This document shows positions 1 through 6,373 of a DNA stretch of 38,243 bases, piece by piece. Below the pieces are notes generated by a model. It saw only the letters and a program-made list of their open reading frames with translations. It made no database searches and was not told where the DNA came from. Position numbers and translations under genes: made by a program. Each line of letters opens with the position of its first letter. Positions within the stretch are counted from its first letter, which is position 1. Origin of the DNA: a virus; IMG/VR virus record IMGVR_UViG_3300011126_000140, positions 1-38,243 of that record. One strand, 5' to 3'.

Positions 1-375
1 AACCCAGGTCATATAATCTAATACTGTTTGCCATAATCCATGTTCTTCCCAGTACTCATATATTTTTTCAATATCATCATTATCCAATTCACTGGATTGA
101 ATCTCTACACCACCCTTAATAGCATCCTGAATAGGAAGTTGTACTGCAGTTTGAAAAACACCGTTACCAGTATACAGATAGGTTAATATAATCCTATTTA
201 AAGTTATCAAGGAATAATTATTTGCATGTGCAATAGTATTATAACCGGATAAATAACTACCACCAGTTAGCATATTTAAATTATTTGCCACATCTGACAA
301 CCCGTTATTTCTTCTATTAGCGGGTTTTGATCTTCTCCGGTGTTGCTTTGTCTTTACGTTATCTCGTCTACTCAT
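1..375 (-). CDS. Portal protein, N-terminal part (continues at base 38243)
   Basis: This is the first 125 codons of the portal gene, starting at ATG 375-373 and running off the left edge. The frame is open to base 1 and continues in the same phase at 38243 with R-L-Y-G-G-G-A. The joined text (DYMTWV then RLYGGGAIMI) matches what is expected in the DUF1073/HI1409 portal family, so the break is only where a circular genome was opened. The basic N-terminus (SRRDNVKTKQHRRRSK) is followed by the start of the portal fold. The portal forms the dodecameric ring at one capsid vertex that docks terminase and passes DNA. The gene follows terL, as is usual for head genes. No good Shine-Dalgarno sequence precedes the ATG; a -10-like box lies just upstream. 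Confidence 0.9.
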   Translation of the reverse strand, partial: MSRRDNVKTKQHRRRSKPANRRNNGLSDVANNLNMLTGGSYLSGYNTIAHANNYSLITLNRIILTYLYTGNGVFQTAVQLPIQDAIKGGVEIQSSELDNDDIEKIYEYWEEHGLWQTVLDYMTWV

Positions 376-383
376 AATTAATT

Positions 384-412
384 ATTATATAACCTCTTAT
401 ACATCTTAACAA
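384..412 (-). promoter_or_regulatory. Candidate promoter for the portal gene
   Basis: On the minus strand, TTGTTA (412-407) is separated by 17 bases from TATAAT (389-384). The predicted start point falls within a couple of bases of the portal ATG at 375, and there is no ribosome-binding site closer than an AGAGG about 17 bases upstream. Either the message is leaderless or the box is chance in AT-rich DNA and the gene is read from upstream. Confidence 0.4.
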
Positions 413-417
413 GTTTA

Positions 418-1656
418 TTACAGTGCATCCAATATAGATACATTACCAGTTGTTTTCTCTTCTATAGCGTACCGACATGCAGCAATTGCATCATCTTTAA
501 ACTTAACAGGTTCATCCAATACGTTACCATCTCTATCCTCTTTCCACTTAAAAGATTTAACTTCTGAAGCTAAACCAGGACATTTATCAGGATCTATAAC
601 CCAATCACCACGATTTAAATAACCTATCTGCTGTCTTACACTATCAGGACCTTTAATAGCTGAGTTCATAGTATAACCATTCCGCTCCCAGTCTAATATA
701 CTTTTAGGCTCTGCACTATCAGCGGTACAAGGCTCATGTTTTTTTAACACGCCCTGTTTTTCATTCTCAATCATTATTTCATCATTAGTCATTTGCCTAA
801 CATATAACTCATCAAATGAATATTTCTTACCATCTTTAATTCCGATCTTCTGAATAGAATGATAATGGTTAAAACCAAAGTCCATACCTGTTAACACTTC
901 GTCAAAATCATCTTCAGTATAATTAACTGTTTGATATGTAACATTTCTAAATACAAGGTTTCCAATAGATCCCCATTTACCAAGTGCATAAACATCATAG
1001 TAAACCCTATCCTCATATTTTAAAGCCTCTAACTCTTCAGTATAATCCTTATCCAAAAATCTATTATCTAAGTAAGTAGATTCATGGATAGTTATTTTAC
1101 CTTTCTTAGGACCAGGATTATCAAAGAATCTATTTTTAATCCAGTGGGTATCTGATACAGGGTTAAACTGTAATATCATCTGGAATGGCTGTTTTGCCTG
1201 ACCCCTTAACCTTAGATTCAATTGGTTAAAATCTCTTTCCTGTACCTCTGTAGCCTCTTCTATGATTATATCTGTTAATGGTCCATTCTCAAAAGTAATA
1301 GACTTTATCTTTTCAATATCATCCAAACCGGTAAACTTTATCTGATTACCATTTAATATATTGGTAACTGTCATAGTACTGACATTCATTTTAAATATAC
1401 TCTGAAGGTTCCAGTCTGATATACATGACTTTAATAGTGGCCATGTACTCATCCTATTTGACTTTCCAGACTTACGACATATTAAATAATTATGACCCTT
1501 TTCCGCTGTCATCCTATAGACTACCATCCGCATGGTATCTACTGATTTACCTGACCCCGCCCCTCCTTTTTTAACTATGAATCGATTTCTATCAAACCAT
1601 AACGGATAAAAAGACTTATTAACCCATAAAGGAAGAGTAGAAAAATCAATATGCAA
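418..1656 (-). CDS. terL: Terminase large subunit (DNA packaging ATPase/nuclease)
   Basis: The protein is 412 residues, normal for the PBSX/XtmB-type large terminase. It has an N-terminal packaging ATPase with Walker A GGAGSGKS (31-38) and Walker B DIIIEEA (129-135, catalytic Glu). The C-terminal RNase H-like nuclease shows its acidic residues in TGMDFGFN (D259), TADSAEP (D313) and KFKDDAIAA (D388/D389). It docks on the portal and pumps DNA into the prohead, then cuts it. The start is TTG at 1656, chosen because AGGAG sits 7 bases upstream; the nearby ATG is in another frame. It lies just before the portal gene but about 3.1 kb downstream of the small subunit. Confidence 0.95.
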   Translation of the reverse strand: MHIDFSTLPLWVNKSFYPLWFDRNRFIVKKGGAGSGKSVDTMRMVVYRMTAEKGHNYLICRKSGKSNRMSTWPLLKSCISDWNLQSIFKMNVSTMTVTNILNGNQIKFTGLDDIEKIKSITFENGPLTDIIIEEATEVQERDFNQLNLRLRGQAKQPFQMILQFNPVSDTHWIKNRFFDNPGPKKGKITIHESTYLDNRFLDKDYTEELEALKYEDRVYYDVYALGKWGSIGNLVFRNVTYQTVNYTEDDFDEVLTGMDFGFNHYHSIQKIGIKDGKKYSFDELYVRQMTNDEIMIENEKQGVLKKHEPCTADSAEPKSILDWERNGYTMNSAIKGPDSVRQQIGYLNRGDWVIDPDKCPGLASEVKSFKWKEDRDGNVLDEPVKFKDDAIAACRYAIEEKTTGNVSILDAL

Positions 1657-1666
1657 TACATAACTC

Positions 1667-2035
1667 CTAAAGTAAAACTATATTGCTTATTGTAACACTT
1701 CCAAGATGCAAAGCAACACCCTTTGTATGTGTTACTTGATTCCTGATATATTCCTGAGCTTTAATAATATCGTCAAGATCCTTAATCTTTGAATCTGTTT
1801 TATATATTATATTTCCGACACCTGGCTTACCTTCAAGGCTCTTAGAAGAAAAATACAGAAAGTAATTATATTCTTTTTCTCCAAAACTCTTCAAAGCATC
1901 ATCTAAAAAACTTACAGCCTTTTCCTGGGTCATAAAATCATCACCATCATTAATCTTAATAGTGGTAATCCTATCACCATTCTGTACGCTTTCCGACTCA
2001 ACAATCCTCAATTCTCTTAATATTCTAAACGCCAT
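1667..2035 (-). CDS. Hypothetical protein, 122 aa
   Basis: I do not recognise this family. The protein is soluble, mixed alpha/beta and without signal peptide or membrane segment. Its middle (EKAVSFLDDALKSFGEKEYNYFLYFSSKS) could be a helix followed by a strand, and its end is hydrophobic (HLGSVTISNIVLL). It begins at an ATG that shares bases with the stop of the preceding small membrane protein gene (TAATG), so the two are probably translationally coupled. It lies directly before terL in the same transcript. Confidence 0.6.
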   Translation of the reverse strand: MAFRILRELRIVESESVQNGDRITTIKINDGDDFMTQEKAVSFLDDALKSFGEKEYNYFLYFSSKSLEGKPGVGNIIYKTDSKIKDLDDIIKAQEYIRNQVTHTKGVALHLGSVTISNIVLL

Positions 2036-2184
2036 TATTTATTCCTTTTATCCTTTATCACCAACAAACCATATATAACTATAAATATTGGAAATATCGG
2101 CCATATTCTTTTTAAAATCTCAATCCCTACCTGGTTATTAAGTTTATATAATTCTATGAATGTTAATTGACTTAAATCATTCAT
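2035..2184 (-). CDS. Small membrane protein, 49 aa
   Basis: This short gene fills the gap between the HD-domain gene and the 122-residue protein. It starts MNDLSQLTFIELYKL and has one strongly hydrophobic stretch (about 28-44: WPIFPIFIVIYGLLVI) followed by a positively charged end (KDKRNK), which predicts a single membrane span with a cytoplasmic C-terminus. The ATG at 2184 is 1 base after the TGA of the HD gene, and its TAA overlaps the next ATG (TAATG). That tight packing supports it as real. A lysis-regulator or superinfection role is possible but not shown. Confidence 0.6.
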   Translation of the reverse strand: MNDLSQLTFIELYKLNNQVGIEILKRIWPIFPIFIVIYGLLVIKDKRNK

Positions 2185-2185
2185 T

Positions 2186-2752
2186 TCACTCCAATCCTTC
2201 AATAAAGTTATACCATGTTAAATCACCTAACCCTGCCATTGAATCAGCATAAGCAACTTCTTTTAATAATTCAAAATATTCATAATTTACCAATTTACAA
2301 AACTTCGCTGCTCTCATTTCATGAAGCCTCTTAACTCTCATATGCTGACCAACTATAAAACAAACCCTATCAATAAACATAGGATTCATTCTTAACCCCT
2401 GTAATGTTTCCCTGGTTAAAGCCTCACTTTCCTTTTCATGGCCGTAAGATGTTACTTTATCACCATTAACAACAGTTGTTTTAATCTTACCAATATCATG
2501 AAATAGAGTAGCCCATAGAGTAACAGAGTTAACAACCCTTAAACTATAAAGAGCTTTTAAAGTATGATTTCCCACCATTCCTTCGGGATGAACTTTTGTA
2601 GATTGAACAACTGTTATCATTCGCCACAAATAACCAGGAGCAACAAATAGAGGTTCAATTATTTCCCTATCTTCCCCATTATCCACCATAAAATCTATTA
2701 TAGTTTTCCTAACTTCAGGCGGCTTCATGTTTTTTATATCTTCTATAGTCAT
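2186..2752 (-). CDS. HD-domain phosphohydrolase-like protein
   Basis: The protein is 188 residues from the ATG at 2752, chosen because AAGGA lies about 9 bases upstream; a longer frame from 2785 would overlap the previous gene. It carries the HD metal-binding pattern: H63 in GNHTLKAL, the HD pair in LFHDIGK (85-86), H105 in YGHEKESE, H137 in VGQHMR and D170 in AYADSMAG. The sequence around HPEG...NHTL and FHDIGK resembles the HD domain of CCA-adding/polyA polymerase-type proteins, but there is no nucleotidyltransferase domain. It probably hydrolyses a phosphoester such as a nucleotide. It sits among accessory genes between the two terminase genes. Confidence 0.8.
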   Translation of the reverse strand: MTIEDIKNMKPPEVRKTIIDFMVDNGEDREIIEPLFVAPGYLWRMITVVQSTKVHPEGMVGNHTLKALYSLRVVNSVTLWATLFHDIGKIKTTVVNGDKVTSYGHEKESEALTRETLQGLRMNPMFIDRVCFIVGQHMRVKRLHEMRAAKFCKLVNYEYFELLKEVAYADSMAGLGDLTWYNFIEGLE

Positions 2753-2756
2753 ATAT

Positions 2757-3023
2757 CTATTCCTTAACCTCAAAAATACCGTCAAGATATTCTTTCATTT
2801 TCTTCAATTCAGAAATAGGAAGATATAAATTACTTTCCTGATCCATAGAAGTAGCAGCCTTTTTAGTTATAATAGCTTCCTCACTGGATAACCTAAAGGA
2901 TATACGATAAACAGAACTATCATAACACTCTATTCCAGGCTTTTGACTCTCCCACTCTTTAAAACTTGAAATCTTATCATCGATAGGAGTTGTAATTTTA
3001 ATTGAATCTCTTAAATCAGCCAT
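2757..3023 (-). CDS. Hypothetical protein, 88 aa
   Basis: I do not recognise this family. The protein is small, charged and soluble, with no Cys pairs or membrane segment. The C-terminal part (ISELKKMKEYLDGIFEVKE) is probably helical. Its ATG is preceded by GGTGG at about 9 bases, and its stop lies 4 bases before the HD gene start, so it belongs to the same transcript as its neighbours. Confidence 0.6.
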   Translation of the reverse strand: MADLRDSIKITTPIDDKISSFKEWESQKPGIECYDSSVYRISFRLSSEEAIITKKAATSMDQESNLYLPISELKKMKEYLDGIFEVKE

Positions 3024-3025
3024 AT

Positions 3026-3808
3026 CTATTCACCACCTTCAACTTCAGGATAATTAAACACCTGAAGAAACATATCACTAACCAACTGCTCAGTTGTTTC
3101 CCTCTTCATATGCCACCAGTCAACACGCTCATAAGGAGTTGTATCAAAACCATAAATATCATCATTGCTATTTATTATTTCTTCCTGAACGTCTCTTATC
3201 ATCCATATATTTTTTATTGGTGAATAAGGTATAAACATATAAGTATCAAAATCAAAGTCATTTAAATCCTCTTTCATACTTTGCAGCATATAATTAAACC
3301 GATCTTCATACTTTAACCATTTCTCATCATAACTATCAGATTCACCCTGAAACCAGAAAAACCCTTTTATATCATAATTATCCGGCAAATTAGAAAGTAT
3401 ATTATCCATATCAGAAATATAGTTATCTCTCTTCTCTCCAACCTCTACCCAGTTCTCTATTGGTTCCCCTGGATGATTTTGCCATATAACAACAGATTCA
3501 GATAATTCATTTTTAATAGCACGGTACCAGTTTAGATTCGCATTAGATTGACCACCACAAATATATACGTCAATCATTTCAGGTTCTTCTATTATCACCT
3601 CTTCGACTATTACAGGATCTCCAACAACTTCTATTATTACAACCTCTTGAATCTCTTCATTTATCTCAATTGCATCATCTTCCTGAACAACAATTAAAGA
3701 ACTTTCCTCATTATCATCAACAACCCTACTATCTGAAACATTCAAATCACAACCTATAAACAATAAAGACACTATTAAAACAACACCTACAAATAATTTA
3801 AACTTCAT
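3026..3808 (-). CDS. Lipoprotein with SGNH/sialate O-acetylesterase-like domain
   Basis: The start is the ATG at 3808, preceded by GGTGG; a longer frame to 3874 lacks a signal and overlaps the previous gene. Residues 1-20 are a lipoprotein signal (MKFKLF, hydrophobic core, lipobox LFIG-C20). Residues 30-78 form an acidic, Val/Ile-rich linker. The rest resembles the SASA branch of SGNH hydrolases: GGQSN (85-89, nucleophile S88), WFQGESD (152-158) and DWWH (230-233, catalytic Asp/His). It would sit lipid-anchored on the cell envelope and deacylate a glycan or similar ester. That would fit altering a surface receptor or excluding other phages, which is inference. It overlaps neither neighbour and lies in a cargo block between terS and terL. 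Confidence 0.8.
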   Translation of the reverse strand: MKFKLFVGVVLIVSLLFIGCDLNVSDSRVVDDNEESSLIVVQEDDAIEINEEIQEVVIIEVVGDPVIVEEVIIEEPEMIDVYICGGQSNANLNWYRAIKNELSESVVIWQNHPGEPIENWVEVGEKRDNYISDMDNILSNLPDNYDIKGFFWFQGESDSYDEKWLKYEDRFNYMLQSMKEDLNDFDFDTYMFIPYSPIKNIWMIRDVQEEIINSNDDIYGFDTTPYERVDWWHMKRETTEQLVSDMFLQVFNYPEVEGGE

Positions 3809-3809
3809 A

Positions 3810-4034
3810 CTACCCACCACCTTTAACATTTTCACGAATTGCATCATCCCAACACTTACGGCATGAAGATTCACCAGGTATACACGGTTCTACATTGGTC
3901 ATTTCAAAATCAATAGGACAACCATCCTCTGAACCTATAATAACATCCAAGGCCTTTTCATACAGCTTATTGGATTCCTTGACCTCATTAGAGTTTAATA
4001 TTAACTCTTCATCTCTTCTGTTTTTACTACACAT
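3810..4034 (-). CDS. Small Cys-containing protein, 74 aa
   Basis: A charged N-terminal helix is followed by a C-terminal segment with five Cys (GCPID..., EPCIPGESSCRKCWDDAI). The CxxxxxxCxxCW arrangement resembles short zinc-binding phage proteins of unknown role. It begins at an ATG with a strong AAAAGGTGGAAAA ribosome-binding site, the dominant type in this genome. Its stop is 1 base before the lipoprotein start. Confidence 0.65.
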   Translation of the reverse strand: MCSKNRRDEELILNSNEVKESNKLYEKALDVIIGSEDGCPIDFEMTNVEPCIPGESSCRKCWDDAIRENVKGGG

Positions 4035-4091
4035 TATTTTCCACCTTTTTTATTATGTAAGAATATTAGTTATTAGTAATAATTATCAAAA

Positions 4092-4448
4092 CTACAAACC
4101 AACAACCTCAGACCAATTACCACACCTACTATTTCTAAAATCTATCTTTGAAGTATCTTTTTTAGAATGAGTACAATACCACCCATTTATTGAATCAGCC
4201 CAATAAGCACAATTACCACAACACCTTAATTTTTTATTTTCAGATTCCAGGTGTTGAATATATTTAATAACCTTTGCACCTTCCCCAATATCACCAGACT
4301 TATTAAAAGCAAGATTTACCATTATCTTTTTATATTCTGACTCAGTTAAAACAACTTTCTCTTTAATTCCCATCTTACACCTCATATCCCTTAAAGAATC
4401 CAGTAAATATAAATAACCATCGATATCAAAATCTTTTTCACTATTCAT
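4092..4448 (-). CDS. Hypothetical protein with C-terminal CCxNC zinc-like module
   Basis: The protein is 118 residues. The N-terminal two thirds are helical and charged. The end carries LRCCGNCAYW, then WYCTH, then SRCGNW: a four-site Cys pattern suitable for one zinc ion. The same pattern ends the gene directly upstream (4449-4727), which suggests a shared module fused to different N-termini. The ATG directly follows the previous stop (spacing 0), so translation is coupled. The function is unknown. Confidence 0.6.
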   Translation of the reverse strand: MNSEKDFDIDGYLYLLDSLRDMRCKMGIKEKVVLTESEYKKIMVNLAFNKSGDIGEGAKVIKYIQHLESENKKLRCCGNCAYWADSINGWYCTHSKKDTSKIDFRNSRCGNWSEVVGL

Positions 4449-4727
4449 CTATTTAAACCTAAACTCTTTACAATCCGTAACATCAAACGGATGATTGATA
4501 TGTATTTTTCTAAATGCACACTCACCATAAACAACAGGAGATTTACAATTAAAACAACACCTCTTAAGATGGTTCTTTTTAAATGCAGCACCCAGGACAA
4601 TACATTCAAACTTTGAGTAATTTTCGTGATATAGATTGTATAATGATTGCTCTGAAGTATTAGAAATTTCGGAAACTTCCCTTAAAGACTTTAAACCCTG
4701 TTCTTTACAAAACTTACTAACTGACAT
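4449..4727 (-). CDS. Small helix-turn-helix-like protein with CCxNC module
   Basis: Residues 10-45 (SLREVSEISNTSEQSLYNLY and following) look like a small helix-turn-helix of the phage regulator type. Residues 56-90 carry RCCFNCKS, then GECAF, then TDCKEF, the same Cys layout as the downstream 118-residue protein. It is the first gene after a good candidate promoter and has a canonical AAAAGGTGGAAAA ribosome-binding site. It may regulate the accessory operon it heads, but this is inferred from position. Confidence 0.55.
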   Translation of the reverse strand: MSVSKFCKEQGLKSLREVSEISNTSEQSLYNLYHENYSKFECIVLGAAFKKNHLKRCCFNCKSPVVYGECAFRKIHINHPFDVTDCKEFRFK

Positions 4728-4747
4728 TTTTCCACCTTTTGATATGT

Positions 4748-4776
4748 ATTATATTTCAGTATTATACATTTAGCAA
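4748..4776 (-). promoter_or_regulatory. Candidate promoter for the 4727-to-418 accessory/terminase run
   Basis: On the minus strand, TTGCTA (4776-4771), a 17-base spacer and TATAAT (4753-4748) precede the gene starting at 4727. The predicted start point gives a short leader containing AAAAGGTGG. The -10 is perfect and the -35 matches 4 of 6. It lies between terS and the accessory genes, so it could express them separately from terS. Confidence 0.55.
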
Positions 4777-4798
4777 GTTTTTTTCTTATTATTTTAGA

Positions 4799-5245
4799 CT
4801 ATTCAGGAAAAACAGCCTCTTCAGGCTTAGGAGGCGCACCAATATGTATATCACCAGTATGATTAATGTCGACCTTATCACTGTATCCAAACTGTTTCAA
4901 AAGGAAGATAGCAACGGCTTGGGGAATATTTTCATCCATAGAATTGGTTAATAATTCGCACTCTATCCACAACTTAGCACGGGCGATAATATATTCGAAC
5001 TCAGGCTTATCAGCATTATCATATATACTTTGTCTGGACTTGTATCCTAAGTGATACGCTAAACCGGCTATATGGGGTTTATTAGAGCTTAGAACAATAG
5101 GTTTACCACCCTTAACAACTATCTTATTATTTTCATCTTTAAGATATTCAGGCTTACACAGGTCAAAATATTCATTTATTTTTTCTTGCATTTCTTCAGC
5201 CGATTTAATTATAGGGGGTTTCCCTGGTCCTCTCTTGTATTCCAT
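4799..5245 (-). CDS. terS: Terminase small subunit (gp3-type DNA-packaging protein)
   Basis: The protein is 148 residues. It begins with RGPGKPPIIKSAEEMQEKI and continues with PHIAGLAYHLGYKSRQSIYD and PEFEYIIARAKLWIE. This series is typical of gp3-like small terminases: a target-recognition helix-turn-helix, then a helical oligomerisation core with LLKQFGYSDK. It recognises the packaging site and regulates the large subunit. The usual neighbour terL is about 3.1 kb away. The ATG at 5245 has AAAGGG 18 bases upstream and a TATACT box 6 bases upstream, so translation initiation is not standard. Confidence 0.85.
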   Translation of the reverse strand: MEYKRGPGKPPIIKSAEEMQEKINEYFDLCKPEYLKDENNKIVVKGGKPIVLSSNKPHIAGLAYHLGYKSRQSIYDNADKPEFEYIIARAKLWIECELLTNSMDENIPQAVAIFLLKQFGYSDKVDINHTGDIHIGAPPKPEEAVFPE

Positions 5246-5287
5246 ATGTATAGTATAAACCCTTTATTGTTATTTTTCTATTATTAG

Positions 5288-5398
5288 GGTAGTTGGAGGA
5301 ATTGAACCACCTTTGTCACAAAACAACCGAACTAGTATTAAGTTATTCTATCAAGAAATGCAACACGTTATTGCTTAGATCTACCAACCAGGACTACC
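5288..5398 (-). other. tRNA-like sequence or tRNA remnant
   Basis: Read on the minus strand, the ends GGTAGTC and AACTACC pair over 6 of 7 positions. The 3' end has a T-arm-like GGTGG-TTCAATT-CCTCC (4 of 5 pairs), and the 5' part has GGTTGGTAGATC like a D-arm. However, the element is 111 bases, the D-arm is about 4 bases short, and no clear anticodon arm with T33 can be drawn. No CCA is encoded. It may be a decayed tRNA, an interrupted one, or a tRNA-derived attachment or recombination site. It lies in the otherwise gene-free stretch 5246-5459. Confidence 0.3.
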
Positions 5399-5459
5399 AT
5401 GTATAAAATGTTTTTATGGAACACCAAAACCATTATATTAAACACTCGCCAAAGTATTA

Positions 5460-5567
5460 TTATTTTTTCCAATCAACAGGCTTTACAGGTACATATTTAC
5501 ACCCATCTTTAAACATACATTTACCATCCTGGTAATATGTACACTGTATAGCCTTGCAATCTATCAT
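5460..5567 (-). CDS. Cys-rich miniprotein, 35 aa, DUF1540-like
   Basis: The start MIDCKAIQCTYYQDGKC is followed by MFKDGCKYVPV. The four Cys spaced CX4CX7CX5C resemble the short DUF1540-type metal-binding proteins. Its ATG overlaps the upstream TGA (ATGA), a coupling signal that supports a real gene. The function is unknown. It ends the small-gene operon that starts at 7391. Confidence 0.55.
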   Translation of the reverse strand: MIDCKAIQCTYYQDGKCMFKDGCKYVPVKPVDWKK

Positions 5568-5875
5568 GAGTAATAAACCATTTCCTCTTCAGTAACAATA
5601 TTATTACTTATACAGTACTTACTTACTACATCCCGTTTCAACCACTTATATCCAGCATCTTCAGACTTATTTACAACAGAGTTCCACTTTTTATCTTGAT
5701 CCTTAATTATTGCAACCATAGCACTATTTAACTTAGCATTACGCATTTTAATAATTTCATCTATTTCTAATATTATACTTTTAACTGCTGTACCTATAGC
5801 CTCTTTAGCTTTGACCATATCACCAGACTCAAAAACAGGCTTTAAATCACTCCAATAATGTTTCGCTTTCTTCAT
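5564..5875 (-). CDS. Hypothetical helical protein, 103 aa
   Basis: I do not recognise this family. It is almost entirely charged helix (KPVFESGDMVKAKEAIG, then ILEIDEIIKMRNAKLNSAM) without Cys pairs or membrane segments. The ATG overlaps the TGA of the upstream 55-residue gene, and its own TGA overlaps the next ATG, so three consecutive genes are chained by ATGA junctions. Confidence 0.6.
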   Translation of the reverse strand: MKKAKHYWSDLKPVFESGDMVKAKEAIGTAVKSIILEIDEIIKMRNAKLNSAMVAIIKDQDKKWNSVVNKSEDAGYKWLKRDVVSKYCISNNIVTEEEMVYYS

Positions 5876-6039
5876 ATATTATTTACCTTTCTATAAGCCT
5901 TTATTATAGCTTTCCTATCTGAATACTTAGAAACAAATAAAGCCAACGGAATATTTTTATTTATTATCTCAAACATGAATAAATAAAAAATATGCTTCTC
6001 TTTTTTCTTATGCTGCTTCTTAGCCTGTCTTTTATTCAT
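5872..6039 (-). CDS. Small basic hypothetical protein, 55 aa
   Basis: The N-terminus is very basic (MNKRQAKKQHKKKEKH). It is followed by a moderately hydrophobic helix (IFYLFMFEIINKNIPLALF) and a basic end. It overlaps the upstream gene by 8 bases and the downstream gene by 4 (ATGA), which fits the operon packing. Basic miniproteins of this sort recur in phages without known function. A nucleic-acid-binding or membrane-peripheral role is possible. Confidence 0.5.
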   Translation of the reverse strand: MNKRQAKKQHKKKEKHIFYLFMFEIINKNIPLALFVSKYSDRKAIIKAYRKVNNI

Positions 6040-6373
6040 GTTCACCCCGTTCAGCTTTCAAAAATGCATCAGCAGACATAAAAGCATATTCAGCCATTTT
6101 TTCAGGACTCCAGTTAACATCTTTATTCTTGGAATGCATGTCATGCAAGTAAGAATGAGAATGTTTATACATCTCTATAGCAACTTCCCTTCTTATTCTT
6201 TTATGCCTCTTATCTGCACATTCCATAACTTCGGGATCTTTAAAAGGTGCCGCATAACAATAAACAACATCAGTACCAGCATTCACAATAAAAACACCAA
6301 TCTCACCCAATTCATCAGCTGTCATATGCTCATAGACTTCAGTTAAGAGGTTTTTTATATTATCTCTCATCAT
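6032..6373 (-). CDS. Hypothetical protein, 113 aa
   Basis: I do not recognise this family. A soluble N-terminal part contains a beta-rich stretch (ELGEIGVFIVNAGTDVVYCYAAPF), and the rest is charged helix with several His (YKHSHSYLHDMH). The start may be either of two adjacent ATG codons, at 6373 or 6370, behind AAGGGAAG. It overlaps the end of the metalloprotease gene by 14 bases. Confidence 0.6.
   Translation of the reverse strand: MMRDNIKNLLTEVYEHMTADELGEIGVFIVNAGTDVVYCYAAPFKDPEVMECADKRHKRIRREVAIEMYKHSHSYLHDMHSKNKDVNWSPEKMAEYAFMSADAFLKAERGEHE

Noticed and set aside
4035-4091. Promoter TTGATA-N18-TATTCT before the 74-residue Cys protein
   Set aside because: The spacing and -10 are poor, and genes on both sides are close enough to be in one transcript.
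5288-5398. Confident tRNA or tRNA-Sec call
   Set aside because: The length and missing anticodon arm do not fit any normal tRNA; kept only as a tRNA-like element.
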